Positions 24,862 to 33,059 of a stretch of 64,000 nucleotides of DNA are shown here, piece by piece. The stretch is from Amycolatopsis balhimycina FH 1894 (GTDB taxonomy: Bacteria > Actinomycetota > Actinomycetes > Mycobacteriales > Pseudonocardiaceae). Position 1 is the stretch's first letter. Each line of letters starts with the position of its first letter. The notes beneath the pieces are model-generated. The model made no database searches, had not been told where the DNA came from, and worked only from the letters and a program-made list of their open reading frames with translations. The DNA lies in the NCBI RefSeq assembly GCF_000384295.1, contig NZ_KB913037.1, forward strand, positions 722,762-786,761, in the 5' to 3' direction. The position numbers were made by a program, and so were the translations under genes.

Positions 24862-26135
24862 CGGCGGACGGCTTCCAGCAGTTTCGCGTCCTCTTCCGGC
24901 CGCACGGTCCGCAGGTCGAGCAGGCAGCGGTCCTTGACGACCCGGCCGGCCACGGCGGGATCTCCGGTCCGCAATGCAGCCGCGTACCGGGCGGGCAGGC
25001 TCACCGCGGCGCTGGGGAGTTCGACGCCGGGCGCTCCCCCGCCGCCGACGGCCGCCACCGAGCCGACTACGCGAGCGTCGGCGTTCTCGAGCGCCCTGAC
25101 CAGCGCCTCGGCTCGCCGCCGGAGCGTCGCGACCGACGCTTCGAGCGCGGCGCGCACCGGCGGTTCCGGCCCGCGCAAGGTCGCTTCCAACGCGGCGAGG
25201 GTGAGCTTGTCGACGCGCAGGGCACGCGCGGCGGGGTGCCGCTGCAGCCGTTCGACGACGACCGCGTCGCCCAGCAGCAGGCCGGCCTGCGGGCCGCCGA
25301 GCAGCTTGTCCCCGCTGGCGGTGACGACCGTGGCGCCCGCCCGCAGCGCGCTCGCCGCGTCCGGTTCGTCCGGCAGCAGCGGATGCGGGGCGAGCAGGCC
25401 GGAGCCGATGTCGGCGACCAGCGGCACGCCGAGCCCGGCCAGCTCGCCGATCGCCGCTTCCGACGTGAAGCCGGTGACCTGGTAGTTCGACGGGTGGACC
25501 TTGAGCACGAACCCGGTGCCGGGACCGATCGCGGCGGTGTAGTCGCGGACCGACGTCCGGTTCGTGGTGCCGACCTCGCGCAGCCGCGCGCCGGCCGATT
25601 CCAGGAGGTCCGGGATGCGGAAGCCGTCACCGATCTCGACCAGCTCGCCCCGGCTGACGACGATCTCCCGGCCGGGCGCCAGCGCGAGCGCGCAAAGCAG
25701 CAGAGCGGCCGCGTTGTTGTTGACCACGTGCACCGCGCCGGCGTCCGGCACGGCCGCTTTCAACGCCGCCAGCGCGCCGCGGCCGCGGCGGGCCCGGTCG
25801 CCGGTCGCGAGGTCGAACTCGACGTCGGTGGCGCCGCCCGCGGCGACGAGGGCGTCGAGCGCGGCCGCCGAAAGCGGGGCCCGGCCGAGGTTGGTGTGCA
25901 CGACGACACCGGTCGCGTTGACCATCGGCCGCAGCGAAGACGCGCTCGCCGGGAGTCGCGCCAGCACCGCGTCGACGACGTCGGCGGGCGCGATCTCGCC
26001 GGCCCGCGCCGCCTGCTGTACGCCGTTGACCACGGACTTCACCAGGTCTCGCCCCAGCACCCCGGCGGCCTTGGCGATCCGGGGCTCGGCCAGGACCGCG
26101 TCGGTTCGCGGGATCGCCCGGCGGGGGTCAGGCAT
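24852..26135 (-). CDS. selA: L-seryl-tRNA(Sec) selenium transferase SelA
   Basis: 427 residues of the PLP-dependent SelA family. The N-terminus DPRRAIPRTDAVL is typical. NATGVVVHTNLGRAPLS, VNNNAAALLL, GELVEIGDGFRIPDLL and the PLP-lysine block SGDKLLGGPQAG are all present. It converts Ser-tRNA-Sec to Sec-tRNA-Sec with selenophosphate. The ATG shares its A with the encoded CCA end of tRNA-Sec, and no separate Shine-Dalgarno sequence exists; the bases before the start are tRNA acceptor. Translation may be leaderless after tRNA processing. Stop overlaps selB. Confidence 0.96.
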   Translation of the reverse strand: MPDPRRAIPRTDAVLAEPRIAKAAGVLGRDLVKSVVNGVQQAARAGEIAPADVVDAVLARLPASASSLRPMVNATGVVVHTNLGRAPLSAAALDALVAAGGATDVEFDLATGDRARRGRGALAALKAAVPDAGAVHVVNNNAAALLLCALALAPGREIVVSRGELVEIGDGFRIPDLLESAGARLREVGTTNRTSVRDYTAAIGPGTGFVLKVHPSNYQVTGFTSEAAIGELAGLGVPLVADIGSGLLAPHPLLPDEPDAASALRAGATVVTASGDKLLGGPQAGLLLGDAVVVERLQRHPAARALRVDKLTLAALEATLRGPEPPVRAALEASVATLRRRAEALVRALENADARVVGSVAAVGGGGAPGVELPSAAVSLPARYAAALRTGDPAVAGRVVKDRCLLDLRTVRPEEDAKLLEAVRRCG

Positions 26136-26229
26136 GGCGGAGGCGGACGGGAATCGAACCCGCCAGCGGCAGAACCTGCCGTTCGACGGTTTTGAAGACC
26201 GCGCCGGTCACCAGGCCGGATACGCCTCC
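26135..26229 (-). tRNA. selC: tRNA-Sec (anticodon TCA)
   Basis: 95 bases including an encoded CCA. The 5' end GGAGGCG pairs with CGCCTCC at the 3' end, followed by discriminator G and CCA. The anticodon loop CTTCAAA presents TCA for UGA. A long variable arm (GAACGGCAGGTTCTGCCGCTGG region) and the T arm GCGGG-TTCGATT-CCCGT are visible. Length and order match bacterial SelC. The eighth acceptor position looks like a T-C mismatch, so only 7 clean pairs are seen. It directly abuts and shares one base with selA. Confidence 0.95.
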
Positions 26230-26283
26230 CTGCACCATGGTGGCCATCCTGCCAAGTTCGCGCCCGGCGGGCACGATGAACCG

Positions 26284-27285
26284 GTGGCTTACCGACTGAC
26301 GCAGTACGCCCACGGCGGCGGCTGCGCGTGCAAGATCCCGCCCGGCGAACTGGAAGCGGCGGTGGCCGCGCTGACCACCGCGGCGTGTGCCTCGCCCACC
26401 GATCCCCCGGGCGAGCTGCTCGTCGGCCTCGAGACCGGCGACGACGCGGCCGCGGTCCGGATCTCCGGGGACATCGCGCTCATCGCCACGACCGACTTCT
26501 TCACCCCGGTCGTCGACGACGCCTACGACTGGGGCCGGATCGCCGCGGCCAACGCGCTTTCCGACGTCTACGCCATGGGCGGCACGCCGGTGGTGGCGGT
26601 CAACCTGCTCGGCTGGCCGCGGGAGACGCTGCCGTTCGAGCTCGCCGCCGAAGTGCTGCGCGGCGGCCTCGACGTCTGCGCCGAGGCGGGCTGCCACCTC
26701 GCCGGCGGGCACAGCATCGACGACCCGGAACCGAAGTACGGCCTGGCCGTCACCGGGATCGCCGACCCCGCGCGGCTGCTGCGCAACGACGCGGGCCGCG
26801 CCGGCGTGCCGCTGACGCTCACCAAGCCGCTCGGGATCGGCGTGCTCAACTCCCGGCACAAGGCCACCGGGGAACGGTTCGAGCAGGCGATCGACGCGAT
26901 GACGACGTTGAACGCTCCGGCGTCCCGGGCCGCGCTCGCCGCCGGCGCGGTGTGCGCCACCGACGTCACCGGGTTCGGCCTGCTGGGCCACCTGCACAAG
27001 CTGGCCAGGGCGAGTGGCGTCACCGCCCGCATCGACCTCGCGGCCGTGCCTTACCTCGACGGCGCGCGCGAAGCCCTGCGCGACGGGTACGTCAGCGGGG
27101 GCACCCGGCGCAACCTCGACTGGGTCCGCCCGCACGCCGACCTGTCCCGGATCTCCGAAGACGAGGCGTTGCTGCTGGCCGACGCGCAGACGTCCGGCGG
27201 CCTGCTGGTCGCCGGGGAACTGCCGGGGCACCCGGTGATCGGGGCGCTCGAGCCGCGGTCGGACCACACGATCGTCGTCGGCTGA
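26284..27285 (+). CDS. selD: Selenide, water dikinase SelD
   Basis: 333 residues. GTG is the only plausible start in frame before the conserved N-terminus RLTQYAHGGGCACKIPP. The active-site Cys and Lys are in that block, so this SelD uses Cys and is not itself a selenoprotein. Other family blocks are GDDAAAVRI, TTDFFTPVVDD, NALSDVYAMGGTPV, GGHSIDDPEPKYGLAVTG and DVTGFGLLGH. It makes selenophosphate from selenide and ATP for SelA. It is divergent from tRNA-Sec with only 54 bases between, so both promoters are packed there. Confidence 0.96.
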   Translation: MAYRLTQYAHGGGCACKIPPGELEAAVAALTTAACASPTDPPGELLVGLETGDDAAAVRISGDIALIATTDFFTPVVDDAYDWGRIAAANALSDVYAMGGTPVVAVNLLGWPRETLPFELAAEVLRGGLDVCAEAGCHLAGGHSIDDPEPKYGLAVTGIADPARLLRNDAGRAGVPLTLTKPLGIGVLNSRHKATGERFEQAIDAMTTLNAPASRAALAAGAVCATDVTGFGLLGHLHKLARASGVTARIDLAAVPYLDGAREALRDGYVSGGTRRNLDWVRPHADLSRISEDEALLLADAQTSGGLLVAGELPGHPVIGALEPRSDHTIVVG

Positions 27286-27342
27286 GTTTCCTTCCCGGCC
27301 GCCCCGGGTACGCCCGGGAAGACGACGATCAGGAGGTGTGCG

Positions 27343-27549
27343 ATGTCCGACCGGACCAGCCTGGAACAGCACTTGTCGGAGACCGAGTACCCCTGCGGCC
27401 GCGAGGAGCTGCTGCGGCGGGCGGCCGCGGCGGGCGGTGGCGACTCCGTGCTCGGCTCGCTCGGCGGCCTGCCGGACAGCGACCGGTACGAAAACTTCGA
27501 CGCCGTCTGGGAAGCGGTGTCCGCCAAGCACGTCGGCGGGGCGCGCTAG
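27343..27549 (+). CDS. DUF2795-type small protein
   Basis: 68 residues, with AGGAGG eight bases before the ATG. The sequence YPCGREELLRRAAAAGGGDS followed by SLGGLPDSDRYENFDAVWEAV matches the small DUF2795 family found widely in actinomycetes. It is acidic and helical with no known role. It lies 57 bases after selD and could be read through from it. It is convergent with the L12-like membrane protein, overlapping by 4 bases. Confidence 0.8.
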   Translation: MSDRTSLEQHLSETEYPCGREELLRRAAAAGGGDSVLGSLGGLPDSDRYENFDAVWEAVSAKHVGGAR

Positions 27550-27836
27550 ACGAGCCGCTCCACTGCGTCGCGCGCCTCCGCGAGGCCGGCGCCGGTGCTT
27601 TCGCGGTAGGCCTTGATCGCCTGGATCTTCTTGCCCTGCCGCAGCAACGCCGTCACCTCGGCCAGTTCCGGCTCCACGACGGCGACCCCGAGCCGGTCGG
27701 CGATCGCGTCGAGCTTACGTTCCACCCGCGCGAGGCGGCGGTCGACCCGGGTCAGCCTGCGATCGGTGGCCGACGACCCGAGGGCGACGACCACGACCAG
27801 CACGACCACACCGAGCAGCAGCATCCCGTAGTCCAT
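27546..27836 (-). CDS. Membrane protein with ribosomal L7/L12 C-terminal-like domain
   Basis: 96 residues. One N-terminal membrane helix (LLLGVVVLVVVVALG) is followed by a charged coiled coil (RRLTRVDRRLARVERKLDAI). The C-terminal segment (VTALLRQGKKIQAIKAYRES, then TGAGLAEARDAVERL) has the KIxAIKxxRxxTGxGLxEAK pattern of the L7/L12 C-terminal domain, which on the ribosome recruits GTPase factors. Here it is tethered to the membrane. The function is unknown. It is divergent from the isochorismatase gene. Confidence 0.75.
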   Translation of the reverse strand: MDYGMLLLGVVVLVVVVALGSSATDRRLTRVDRRLARVERKLDAIADRLGVAVVEPELAEVTALLRQGKKIQAIKAYRESTGAGLAEARDAVERLV

Positions 27837-27850
27837 GACCCGGCATGCTA

Positions 27851-27882
27851 CTTCCGGAAACTGTCTGCTTCCGGAAACTGTC
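27851..27882. promoter_or_regulatory. Direct 15-base repeat, candidate operator
   Basis: CTTCCGGAAACTGTC occurs twice, at 27851-27865 and 27868-27882, 17 bases apart (about 1.6 helical turns). Each copy contains the palindrome TTCCGGAA. The pair sits in the divergent gap between the L12-like gene (start 27836) and the isochorismatase gene (ATG 27907). Confidence 0.55.
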
Positions 27883-27906
27883 GGGGGCCGCGGTTAAGGT
27901 GAGCCC

Positions 27907-28473
27907 ATGACCACGCTGACCGACCGTCCGAACACCGCGTTGCTCGTCGTCGACGTGCAGAACGGCGTCATGAAAGCCTCCGTCGACGCCGAATCCGTCA
28001 TCGCCAACATCGTGACGCTGGTGGAGAAGGCCCGCGCGGCGGGCACCGAAGTGGTGTGGGTGCAGCACACCAGCGACGAGCTGCCGCGCGGCAGCGAAAC
28101 GTGGGAGTACGTGCCGGAGCTGGTGCGCCGCGAACCGGAACCACTGGTGCACAAGACCTACGGCGACTCGTTCGAGGACACCGACCTCGAAGAGGTGCTG
28201 GCGGCGCGCGGCATCGGCGCCCTGATCGTGGCGGGAGCCCAGACCGACGCCTGCATCCGCTCGACCCTGCACGGCGCGCTCGCCCGCGGCTACGACGCGA
28301 CGTTGGTGGCCGACGCGCACACGACGGAGGACCTCTCGGCGTATGGCGCCCCGACACCGGACCAGGTCATCGCGCACACGAACCTCTATTGGCAGTACCA
28401 GACCGCGCCCGGCCGGACCGCGGGGACGTTGAAGACGACCGAGGTGGAGTTCGGGGTGAAGGCACCGGCCTGA
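27907..28473 (+). CDS. Isochorismatase-family cysteine hydrolase
   Basis: 188 residues. The catalytic triad of the family is present: Asp16 in LLVVDVQNG, Lys82 in VHKTYGDSF and Cys115 in AGAQTDACIRSTL. These enzymes hydrolyse amides such as nicotinamide, N-carbamoylsarcosine or ureidoacrylate, or vinyl ethers such as isochorismate. The exact substrate cannot be read from sequence. RBS AAGGTG lies 5 bases before the ATG. A tandem repeat upstream suggests regulated expression. Confidence 0.9.
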   Translation: MTTLTDRPNTALLVVDVQNGVMKASVDAESVIANIVTLVEKARAAGTEVVWVQHTSDELPRGSETWEYVPELVRREPEPLVHKTYGDSFEDTDLEEVLAARGIGALIVAGAQTDACIRSTLHGALARGYDATLVADAHTTEDLSAYGAPTPDQVIAHTNLYWQYQTAPGRTAGTLKTTEVEFGVKAPA

Positions 28474-28490
28474 GCCACTGACCGGGCCGC

Positions 28491-28630
28491 TCATGGCGAT
28501 GCCCGGTCGGCGCGGGTCAGCCCGGCAGGCTGGGCAGCGGGCAACTGGTCGCGCAGGGCCCGCGCCACGCGGGCCATCGGCACGTCCGCCTCGGGCTGCA
28601 GGACCGCCGGGACGCGACTCGGCTCAGCGC
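28491..28630 (-). pseudogene. Remnant of a C-terminal coding end, unidentified
   Basis: On the minus strand a frame ending at TGA 28491 reads VLQPEADVPMARVARALRDQ and a short tail, which looks like the last helix of a regulator or enzyme. Upstream bases give another plausible fragment (RSFTLLNLRHEATTANTRTA) in a different frame. No intact start exists. I infer a decayed gene facing away from the beta-lactamase, as regulators often do, but the family is not identified. The rest of the 366-base gap 28474-28839 shows no gene. Confidence 0.3.
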
Positions 28631-28839
28631 CACCACCGCGAAAACGCCGCCGTACGCGTGTTCGCGGTGGTGGCTTCGTGGCGCAGGTTCAGCAGCGTGA
28701 ACGAACGCCCGGCAGCCACCGACCAAGTCCGCTACTCCACGTTGTGCGATTCCGGCATCGAATCGCGTGTTTCCGTCTTGGACAGCATGCCCGGACGCGG
28801 CGAGACCGCGGCTGTCGATCAAGACCGGAAGGAAGTCCT

Positions 28840-29739
28840 TTGTCGTTCCCCCACGTCCGGCGGGCCGCACTCGCCGCACTGGTCCTCGTACCGCTCACCG
28901 CCTGCACCGCCCAAGCCCCGGCAGCGGCCCCGGCGACGTCGGCGATGTCCACCACCGAGGCGCCACAACCGGACTTCGCCCCGCTTGAACGCGACTTCGA
29001 CGCCCGCCTCGGCGTGTACGCCGTCGACACCGGGACCGGTCGCGAGCTCGCGCACCGCGCCGACGAGCGCTTCGGCTACGCCTCGACGCACAAGGCGTTC
29101 TCGGCCGCCGCCGTGCTCCAGCGCACCAGCATCGAGGGGCTGGCGAAGGTCCTGACCTACACCCGCGCGGACGTGCCGGCGAACTCGCCGGTCGGCGAGA
29201 AGCACGTCGAGAGCGGGCTGTCCCTGCGCGACGCGATCGACGCGGCGTTGCGCTACAGCGACAACACCGCCGCGAACCTGCTCTTCCGCGAGCTGGGCGG
29301 GCCGGCCGGGCTCGCCGCCGCGCTGCGCGGGATCGGCGACACGATCACCCACGTCGACCGGATCGAGCCCGGCCTCAACGACCTCGCGCCGGGCGACATC
29401 CGGGACACCAGCACCCCGCACGCGATGGCGGCCGACCTGCGCGCGTTCACCCTCGGCACCGCGCTGCCCCCGGAGCAGCGGGCCCTGCTCACGGACACGA
29501 TGCGCGCCAACCTGACCGGCGGCGCGCTGATCCGGGCGGGCACGCCCGCCGGCTGGGCCGTGGCCGACAAGACCGGCACCGGCGAGTACGCGACGCGCAA
29601 CGACATCGCGGTCGTCCGGCCGCCCGGGCGCGCGCCGATCGTGCTGGTGGTCATGTCCGATCGGAAGACCGAGGACGCCGGCCACGACGACCGGCTCATC
29701 GCGCAGGCCGCGGGGCTGGCGCTCGACAGCTTCCGTTGA
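28840..29739 (+). CDS. Class A beta-lactamase, lipoprotein
   Basis: 299 residues from TTG with GGAAGGAAG upstream. The signal ends in a lipobox (VLVPLTAC, Cys 21), so the mature enzyme should be lipid-anchored outside the membrane. Class A motifs are complete: STHK (Ser about 81 and Lys), YSDNTA, the omega-loop RIEPGLND with its Glu, and the DKTGTGEY block. It hydrolyses beta-lactams by an acyl-serine route. Such enzymes are common chromosomal genes in actinomycetes. No intact regulator is adjacent. Confidence 0.93.
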   Translation: MSFPHVRRAALAALVLVPLTACTAQAPAAAPATSAMSTTEAPQPDFAPLERDFDARLGVYAVDTGTGRELAHRADERFGYASTHKAFSAAAVLQRTSIEGLAKVLTYTRADVPANSPVGEKHVESGLSLRDAIDAALRYSDNTAANLLFRELGGPAGLAAALRGIGDTITHVDRIEPGLNDLAPGDIRDTSTPHAMAADLRAFTLGTALPPEQRALLTDTMRANLTGGALIRAGTPAGWAVADKTGTGEYATRNDIAVVRPPGRAPIVLVVMSDRKTEDAGHDDRLIAQAAGLALDSFR

Positions 29740-29819
29740 AGCTGACGACCGCCGCACCTCGGCTTCGACGTCGCCGGGCCACCCGGCCCGCTCAAGTCAT
29801 CGCCCCGTTCACCCCCGGC

Positions 29820-30068
29820 TCAGCCCGCGTTGGCCAGCACTCCCGGCCCCGCCGGGGCACTCCGCAGGAGGCAGGGATGGCACGGCATGCCGCGCAGCCC
29901 GTCGAGCACTTCGGCTTCGCCGGGGAAGATCGACTCGCCGCACAGCGCCGTCAGGTGCTCCGGCACCGGGCCGCGCGGGACGGGGATCAGGTGGCAGACG
30001 CGTCTGCTTTCGCCGACGACACCTCGGCGCAGTCGCACCATCGCGAGCATCCCACCGTTCTCACCCAT
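29820..30068 (-). CDS. Small His/Cys protein, possible zinc site
   Basis: About 82 residues from the ATG at 30068; another in-frame ATG occurs upstream at 30098 and others downstream, so the start is uncertain. The core has CHLIPVPRGPVPEHLTALCG and later GMPCHPCLL, giving four Cys plus nearby His residues that could hold a metal. I have the impression that short proteins of this pattern occur in Pseudonocardiales, but I know no function. It is downstream of and convergent with the beta-lactamase. Confidence 0.55.
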   Translation of the reverse strand: MGENGGMLAMVRLRRGVVGESRRVCHLIPVPRGPVPEHLTALCGESIFPGEAEVLDGLRGMPCHPCLLRSAPAGPGVLANAG

Positions 30069-30153
30069 AGCCGAAAAGTAGGCCGAACGGGCGATCAAGG
30101 CTTCGTGCCCGCGACCCGAAGATCTTCGGCGCCGGTGGTCCGCGGCACCAAAG

Positions 30154-31419
30154 TCACGCCGGGGCCAGCACCGCCGCGCCCAGCCGCCGGCAGAGGTTCA
30201 GCGCCAGCTCGACGTCCAGCCGTCCTTCGCCGAGCTCGCGCGGCAGCAGTTCCTGCGCCTTGCGGACGCGGTACTGCACGGAGTTCTTGTGCATCGTCAG
30301 CTCGGCGGCCGACGCGGTGTAGCTGCCGCCGGAGGCGAGGAACACCCGCAGGGTCTCGCGCAGCCGGGCGCAGTTCTCCTCGTCGGCGGCGAGCGGCCCG
30401 AGCGTGCTCGCCACCCAGAGCCGGGCCGCGTTCAGGTCGCTCGTCATCAGCGCCACCGTGCCGACCTCGCGGAAGGTCAGCACCCGGTCGCAGTTCTCGC
30501 CGGCGGCCAGCGCCAGCGCGTGCGCCCGCCGGGCCTGCTGGTGCGTGTCGCGGAAGCCGCCGACCCCGGTGCCGGGATCGCCGACCGTCACGCGGACCCC
30601 GCAGTCGGTTTCGGCCAGCACCGCGTCGACGTCTTCACGCCGGACGACGGCGCCCGGCGGAAGCGGCAGCCACACCCAGGCGCCGGCCTCGTCCCGGGGG
30701 ACGAACAATGGCCGCCCCTGTCCGCCGGCGCGCTCGAACACCGCGCCCGCGACCGACTCCAGCACCGACAGCACGTCCTCGGCGAAGGCCTCCGCCGTGT
30801 GCCAGACGATCAAGCCCACGTGCGTCCCGCGCAGCCGGTAGCCGATCACCGCTTCGGCCGCGTCGACGTCGGGTGGCCCGCCGTTCTCGCCGAGCAGGTC
30901 CAGCACCTTCGCCGCCCGCGCGGCGCTTCGGTTGAGCAGCCACCGGTCACGTTCGTCCTGGTAGACACCGACGAGCTGACGCACCACCCGCGTGATGAAC
31001 TCGTACGCGACCCGGAGCAGCTTCCGCATGATCGCCCCGAGCAGGGCCGCGTCGTCGACCAGCCGGGTGCACTCCTGGAACCCGAAGTCGAGCATCGCGG
31101 CCTGCCCGAGGTCGTAGGCGAGGATCAGGTCGAACACGGGCGTGCCGCGCTGCGCCAGCCGGCGCGCGTACTCCACGGCCGCGGCCGGCGGCTCGACCGT
31201 CGCCGGGTCGATACCGTGCCGGAAGATCTGCAAGGCGGTTTCGATGTTCTGGTAGACGCTCGCCGACAGCAGGCTCACCATGCGCTCGTCGTCGTTGACC
31301 AGCTGCGGCAGGTCCGTCGCGTACAACTGGACCAGTTCACCGGTGAGTTCGTCCGCGCGGCCCGCGAGGGTGGCGGCGATCTGCCGGATGCGCTCCGAGA
31401 CGACTTCTTCGTCCACCAT
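30154..31419 (-). CDS. PucR/CdaR-type transcriptional regulator
   Basis: 421 residues. The N-terminal 160 residues are an all-helical sensor region. The centre (about 165-300) resembles the degenerate GGDEF-like domain of CdaR/PucR regulators. The C-terminal helix-turn-helix is clear: LRETLRVFLASGGSYTASAA then HKNSVQYRVRKAQELL. Members control purine, sugar-acid or secondary metabolism. AGGGTGG precedes the ATG. A 433-base lower-G+C gap separates it from the divergent DoxX gene, a plausible target. Confidence 0.88.
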   Translation of the reverse strand: MVDEEVVSERIRQIAATLAGRADELTGELVQLYATDLPQLVNDDERMVSLLSASVYQNIETALQIFRHGIDPATVEPPAAAVEYARRLAQRGTPVFDLILAYDLGQAAMLDFGFQECTRLVDDAALLGAIMRKLLRVAYEFITRVVRQLVGVYQDERDRWLLNRSAARAAKVLDLLGENGGPPDVDAAEAVIGYRLRGTHVGLIVWHTAEAFAEDVLSVLESVAGAVFERAGGQGRPLFVPRDEAGAWVWLPLPPGAVVRREDVDAVLAETDCGVRVTVGDPGTGVGGFRDTHQQARRAHALALAAGENCDRVLTFREVGTVALMTSDLNAARLWVASTLGPLAADEENCARLRETLRVFLASGGSYTASAAELTMHKNSVQYRVRKAQELLPRELGEGRLDVELALNLCRRLGAAVLAPA

Positions 31420-31852
31420 GGAGCCACCCTAGAGGGTGATGGATCAAGCTGATCCGCCATGCCACCCTCGTCGAACCGGTGAGCCGCTGCCGCGACACCC
31501 GGCTCCGAATCGTCACACGCCGATCGGCGGCTCGAATTCCGTATTGAACGAACCGGCGAGAGCAATCGGAAACATTCACGAAACTTACGACAGACCCCGT
31601 TTCCACACTGGTCTGAACCACTCTAAAAGATCACCCGAACGGCGGATCACCTTACCAGGCAAGGCCGCTGACCTCGTCGTTCGACGAATTCAGTTCACCA
31701 CGGGCACGGTTGTGCAATTCGTCGAAATTCCACAAATGGGCCGTTCGGGGGTGTGATACTTCCCGACTGCCGGTATATCTGAAAACCCCCTCCCCCGCGA
31801 CCGGCCGCACCGCCGGTCTGCTCGATGCACCGCACCCGCCCCCGGAGGCACC
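31420..31852. promoter_or_regulatory. Long divergent intergenic region, lower G+C
   Basis: This 433-base gap between the PucR gene and doxX-like gene is visibly richer in A and T than its surroundings, especially 31520-31790. I see no supported gene; open frames here lack ribosome sites and protein-like composition. It probably holds both promoters and PucR binding sites. Confidence 0.4.
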
Positions 31853-32278
31853 ATGCACCGCCTGGACACCGCCCGCGAACACGTCATCGGCCTCTACCGC
31901 ATCGTCATCGGGTTCCTGTTCGCCTGCCACGGCATCAAGACGTTGTTCGGCCTGCTCGGCGCCAAGGCCCCCGCCGCCGTCGGGGCCTGGCCCGGCTGGT
32001 GGGCCGCGGTCATCCAGCTCGTCTGCGGGGTGCTGGTCTGCGTCGGCCTGGCGACCCGGCCCGCCGCGGTGCTCGGTTCCGGCTCGATGGCCTTCGCCTA
32101 CTTCACCGTGCACATGCCGACGGGCCTGCTGCCGATCCAGAACGGCGGCGAAGCGGCCACCCTCTTCTGCTGGGGCCTGCTCATCGTCGTGTTCATCGGC
32201 CCCGGCCGCTTCGCGCTCGGCAACCTGCCTGTTCTGCAACGAGGTTCGCAGCCGGCGCGGGCACGCGCCACGGCCTAG
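31853..32278 (+). CDS. DoxX-family membrane protein
   Basis: 141 residues with four membrane segments. The N-terminal helix pattern YRIVIGFLFACHGIKTLFG and the later ATRPAAVLGSGSMAFAYFTVH match DoxX. Family members join redox complexes near the membrane (for example with a superoxide dismutase or thiosulfate:quinone oxidoreductase); the partner here is not known. It is convergent with the VOC gene, overlapping by 4 bases. Confidence 0.88.
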   Translation: MHRLDTAREHVIGLYRIVIGFLFACHGIKTLFGLLGAKAPAAVGAWPGWWAAVIQLVCGVLVCVGLATRPAAVLGSGSMAFAYFTVHMPTGLLPIQNGGEAATLFCWGLLIVVFIGPGRFALGNLPVLQRGSQPARARATA

Positions 32279-32784
32279 GGGCGCGAGATCCCGACGCCGC
32301 CGCGGGCGTCGGGGCCGTACTTCGCCAGCTCCTCCGCCAGATCGAGCCTGCCGATGCTCTTGGCCCGGTCGTCGTCGGTCAGCAGCGCGCGCGGGATGAT
32401 CCAGACGACCTCGAACTCGATCCCGCTGGGATCCTTGGCGTACAACGACTTCGTGGTGCCGTGATCGGAGGAGCCGGCCAGCGCCCCGGCCTCGGCGAGC
32501 CGGGCGGCGAGCCGCTCGAGGTCGCCGAGGGTGTCGACCTCCCACGCGAGGTGATACAGGCCCACCGACGTCCGCCCCGCGCCCGAATCAGCGGCGTCGG
32601 CGCCGATCTCGAACAGGCCGAGGTCGTGGTCGTTGCTCGATCCGGGCGCCCGCAGGAAGGCCGCGCCGCGGTGGGCGTCGCCGCCGTCGATGTACCCGAA
32701 CCCCAGCACGTCCCGGTAGAAGGCGACACTTTCGGCCAGGTTCCGGACGTACAGCACGGCGTGGTTCAAGCGGAAGATCGACAT
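32275..32784 (-). CDS. VOC-superfamily protein, CatE/glyoxalase-like
   Basis: 169 residues forming a two-module vicinal-oxygen-chelate fold. Probable metal ligands are His in LNHAVLYVRN, His in LYHLAWEV and Glu in IEFEVVW, as in catechol 2,3-dioxygenase-type members. The exact reaction (dioxygenase, glyoxalase or binding protein) is uncertain. RBS GGAGC lies before the ATG. A short helical tail (residues 135-169) is extra to the minimal fold. Confidence 0.85.
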   Translation of the reverse strand: MSIFRLNHAVLYVRNLAESVAFYRDVLGFGYIDGGDAHRGAAFLRAPGSSNDHDLGLFEIGADAADSGAGRTSVGLYHLAWEVDTLGDLERLAARLAEAGALAGSSDHGTTKSLYAKDPSGIEFEVVWIIPRALLTDDDRAKSIGRLDLAEELAKYGPDARGGVGISRP

Positions 32785-32998
32785 CGGTGCTCCATGCCCG
32801 GGTGCTCCATGCCCGCGCGCGGCGCGGCAATCGGTTGAAGTTTCAACTTAAGGCTAGGCGCGTGCCTCCGCCCGGTCAACCCAGCAGCGACACCCACAGC
32901 CGGCCGAGCCAGGCCGAATACCGCTCGTCGGACCACCCGCGCCGCTCGACGTTTCTGCAGTTCAGAGTCTGACTTGTCGTGAGAGGCTGCGGGTACGC

Positions 32999-33057
32999 GA
33001 TGTCGTGAACGACTCTTTCCTGTCGTCGGACGCCATGAACGAGTCGTTCACGACATC
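32999..33057. repeat. 17-bp inverted repeat with 25-base loop
   Basis: The left arm 32999-33015 (GATGTCGTGAACGACTC) is the exact reverse complement of the right arm 33041-33057, separated by 25 bases that carry a partial third copy of the motif (ATGAAC/TGTCG). It ends two bases before the start of the truncated SnoaL-like fragment. It looks like a small interspersed palindromic element rather than a terminator, as no intact gene ends here. Confidence 0.7.
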
Positions 33058-33059
33058 CG

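Noticed and set aside
26284..26340. SelD as a selenoprotein
   Set aside because: The active-site position in GGGCACK is encoded by a Cys codon, not TGA.
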